From positions 62,001-126,000 of the forward strand of contig NZ_CP065139.1 in the NCBI RefSeq assembly GCF_015693305.1: a DNA stretch of 64,000 nucleotides, written 5' to 3'. Made by a program: the position numbers and the translations under genes. The notes under the pieces were generated by a model. That model saw only the letters and a list, made by a program, of their open reading frames with translations. It did no database searches and was not told where the DNA came from. Within the stretch, counting starts at the first letter, position 1, and the number at the start of each line of letters is the position of its first letter. Positions 63,463 through 64,000 of this stretch are shown piece by piece. This DNA comes from Sphingobium sp. Cam5-1 (GTDB lineage Bacteria > Pseudomonadota > Alphaproteobacteria > Sphingomonadales > Sphingomonadaceae).

Positions 63463-64000
63463 TCACGCCAATATTTCGCCGATGGGTCGCTTGGTATTCA
63501 TGGCATCCATGCCCCATGAGTCGACCGAAATTCCCATAAGCTGTTGAAGTGTCAAGCCGACACGGCTGATCGACTCTCCATTGCCATGGACGTGGATGCC
63601 GGATTTGACCTTTCCGCCTGCGCGCCCAGCCAGCATCACCGGAATGCCCAGAACATCATGGTTCTTGGCATAGGATACGTCCGAATGCGCAAATACCAGT
63701 GTGTTGTCGAGCAGGGTTCCGTCGCCTTCCTTAATCGCGGCGAGGGCCGACACGAAATCCGCCCAGGCTTCCATGCTGCGGGTGGCGAAGAAATCCACGG
63801 TCGGCTGATACCCGATGGCCCGGTCGATCATTTCCTCATGCGTGTTCTGGTGATAGCCCGTCGTTTGGCCCGCTTGACGCAGATCGGATGCTGCTGTCGA
63901 AAAGTTCATGTTGAACACGCGGGTCTGGTTGCAGGCCAGCGCCATCGCCAGCATCTGCGCCATCAGCTTGTGATTGATCTTCCGTTGCTGAACATCCGTG
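63463..64000 (-). CDS. DUF1552-type protein, C-terminal part (5' end beyond window)
   Basis: The frame is open to the window edge (64000) and ends at 63463. HKLMAQMLAMALACNQTRVF, then NTHEEMIDRAIGYQPTVDFF, TLVFAHSDVSYAKNHDVLGI and the last segment are like the DUF1552 family, secreted proteins usually paired with DUF1592/DUF1588-type haem proteins. No activity is established. Here it lies upstream of cytochrome c' and b561, suggesting a periplasmic redox set. Confidence 0.75.
   Translation of the reverse strand, partial: TDVQQRKINHKLMAQMLAMALACNQTRVFNMNFSTAASDLRQAGQTTGYHQNTHEEMIDRAIGYQPTVDFFATRSMEAWADFVSALAAIKEGDGTLLDNTLVFAHSDVSYAKNHDVLGIPVMLAGRAGGKVKSGIHVHGNGESISRVGLTLQQLMGISVDSWGMDAMNTKRPIGEILA

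Overview
This GC-rich window reads as chromosomal DNA of an alphaproteobacterium of the order Sphingomonadales, most likely a Sphingobium/Novosphingobium-type sphingomonad. The main clues are large TonB-dependent receptors beside degradation genes, a three-gene pntAA-pntAB-pntB transhydrogenase, a MucR-like regulator with an Ala/Lys-rich tail, a stand-alone SWIB protein, and the intergenic palindromes familiar from sphingomonad genomes. I saw no rRNA, tRNA, CRISPR array, insertion sequence, integrase or phage gene.

Left catabolic block (1-12 kb). A GMC oxidoreductase end, a KstD-like flavoprotein, an SRPBCC protein, a Rieske oxygenase, a VOC protein and an aldo/keto reductase run rightward. 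A NIPSNAP protein (-), a TonB receptor, two SDR proteins and a second VOC paralogue (-) follow. The gene types fit oxidation of a cyclic, poorly soluble substrate; the substrate is not evident. Sites of the form GACA-NNN-GTC lie upstream of several of these units and of the pnt operon. The SDR-like protein at 11238 lacks the catalytic Tyr.

Middle (12-43 kb). Transhydrogenase (12.3-15.1 kb), a winged-helix-like unknown protein, a Crp/Fnr regulator, MucR, HU, a PYROXD2-like flavoprotein with an SBF-type transporter, an enoyl-CoA hydratase, an MFS exporter with a monooxygenase-like tail, a TetR regulator, cysD-cysNC-cysQ preceded by a possible leader peptide, an RND efflux operon divergent from its two-component system, modABC, rlpA, several small unknown genes, an NmrA-like protein and a 3-hydroxyisobutyryl-CoA hydrolase.

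Orphan riboswitch (43.7-44.1 kb). Between two leftward genes lies a rightward promoter followed by a clear cyclic-di-GMP-I (GEMM-I) aptamer. Its only downstream coding candidate is a 24-residue ORF, followed by strong hairpins.

Right catabolic block (44-62 kb). glpD, a secreted beta-helix protein, a TonB receptor and an SDR run leftward. A rightward series follows: AMP-forming acyl-CoA ligase, amidohydrolase-fold protein lacking its usual metal ligands, KshA-like Rieske oxygenase, Tat-exported amidase, SDR, two overlapping Lrp/AsnC regulators, two overlapping acyl-CoA dehydrogenases and two hot-dog thioesterases. The same long inverted repeat (ATTCGGAATTT-N10-AAATTCCG) occurs in the two main promoter regions of this block, so it looks like one regulon, perhaps under the Lrp pair. 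A SWIB gene and a leftward cytochrome b561 / cytochrome c' / DUF1552 group close the window.
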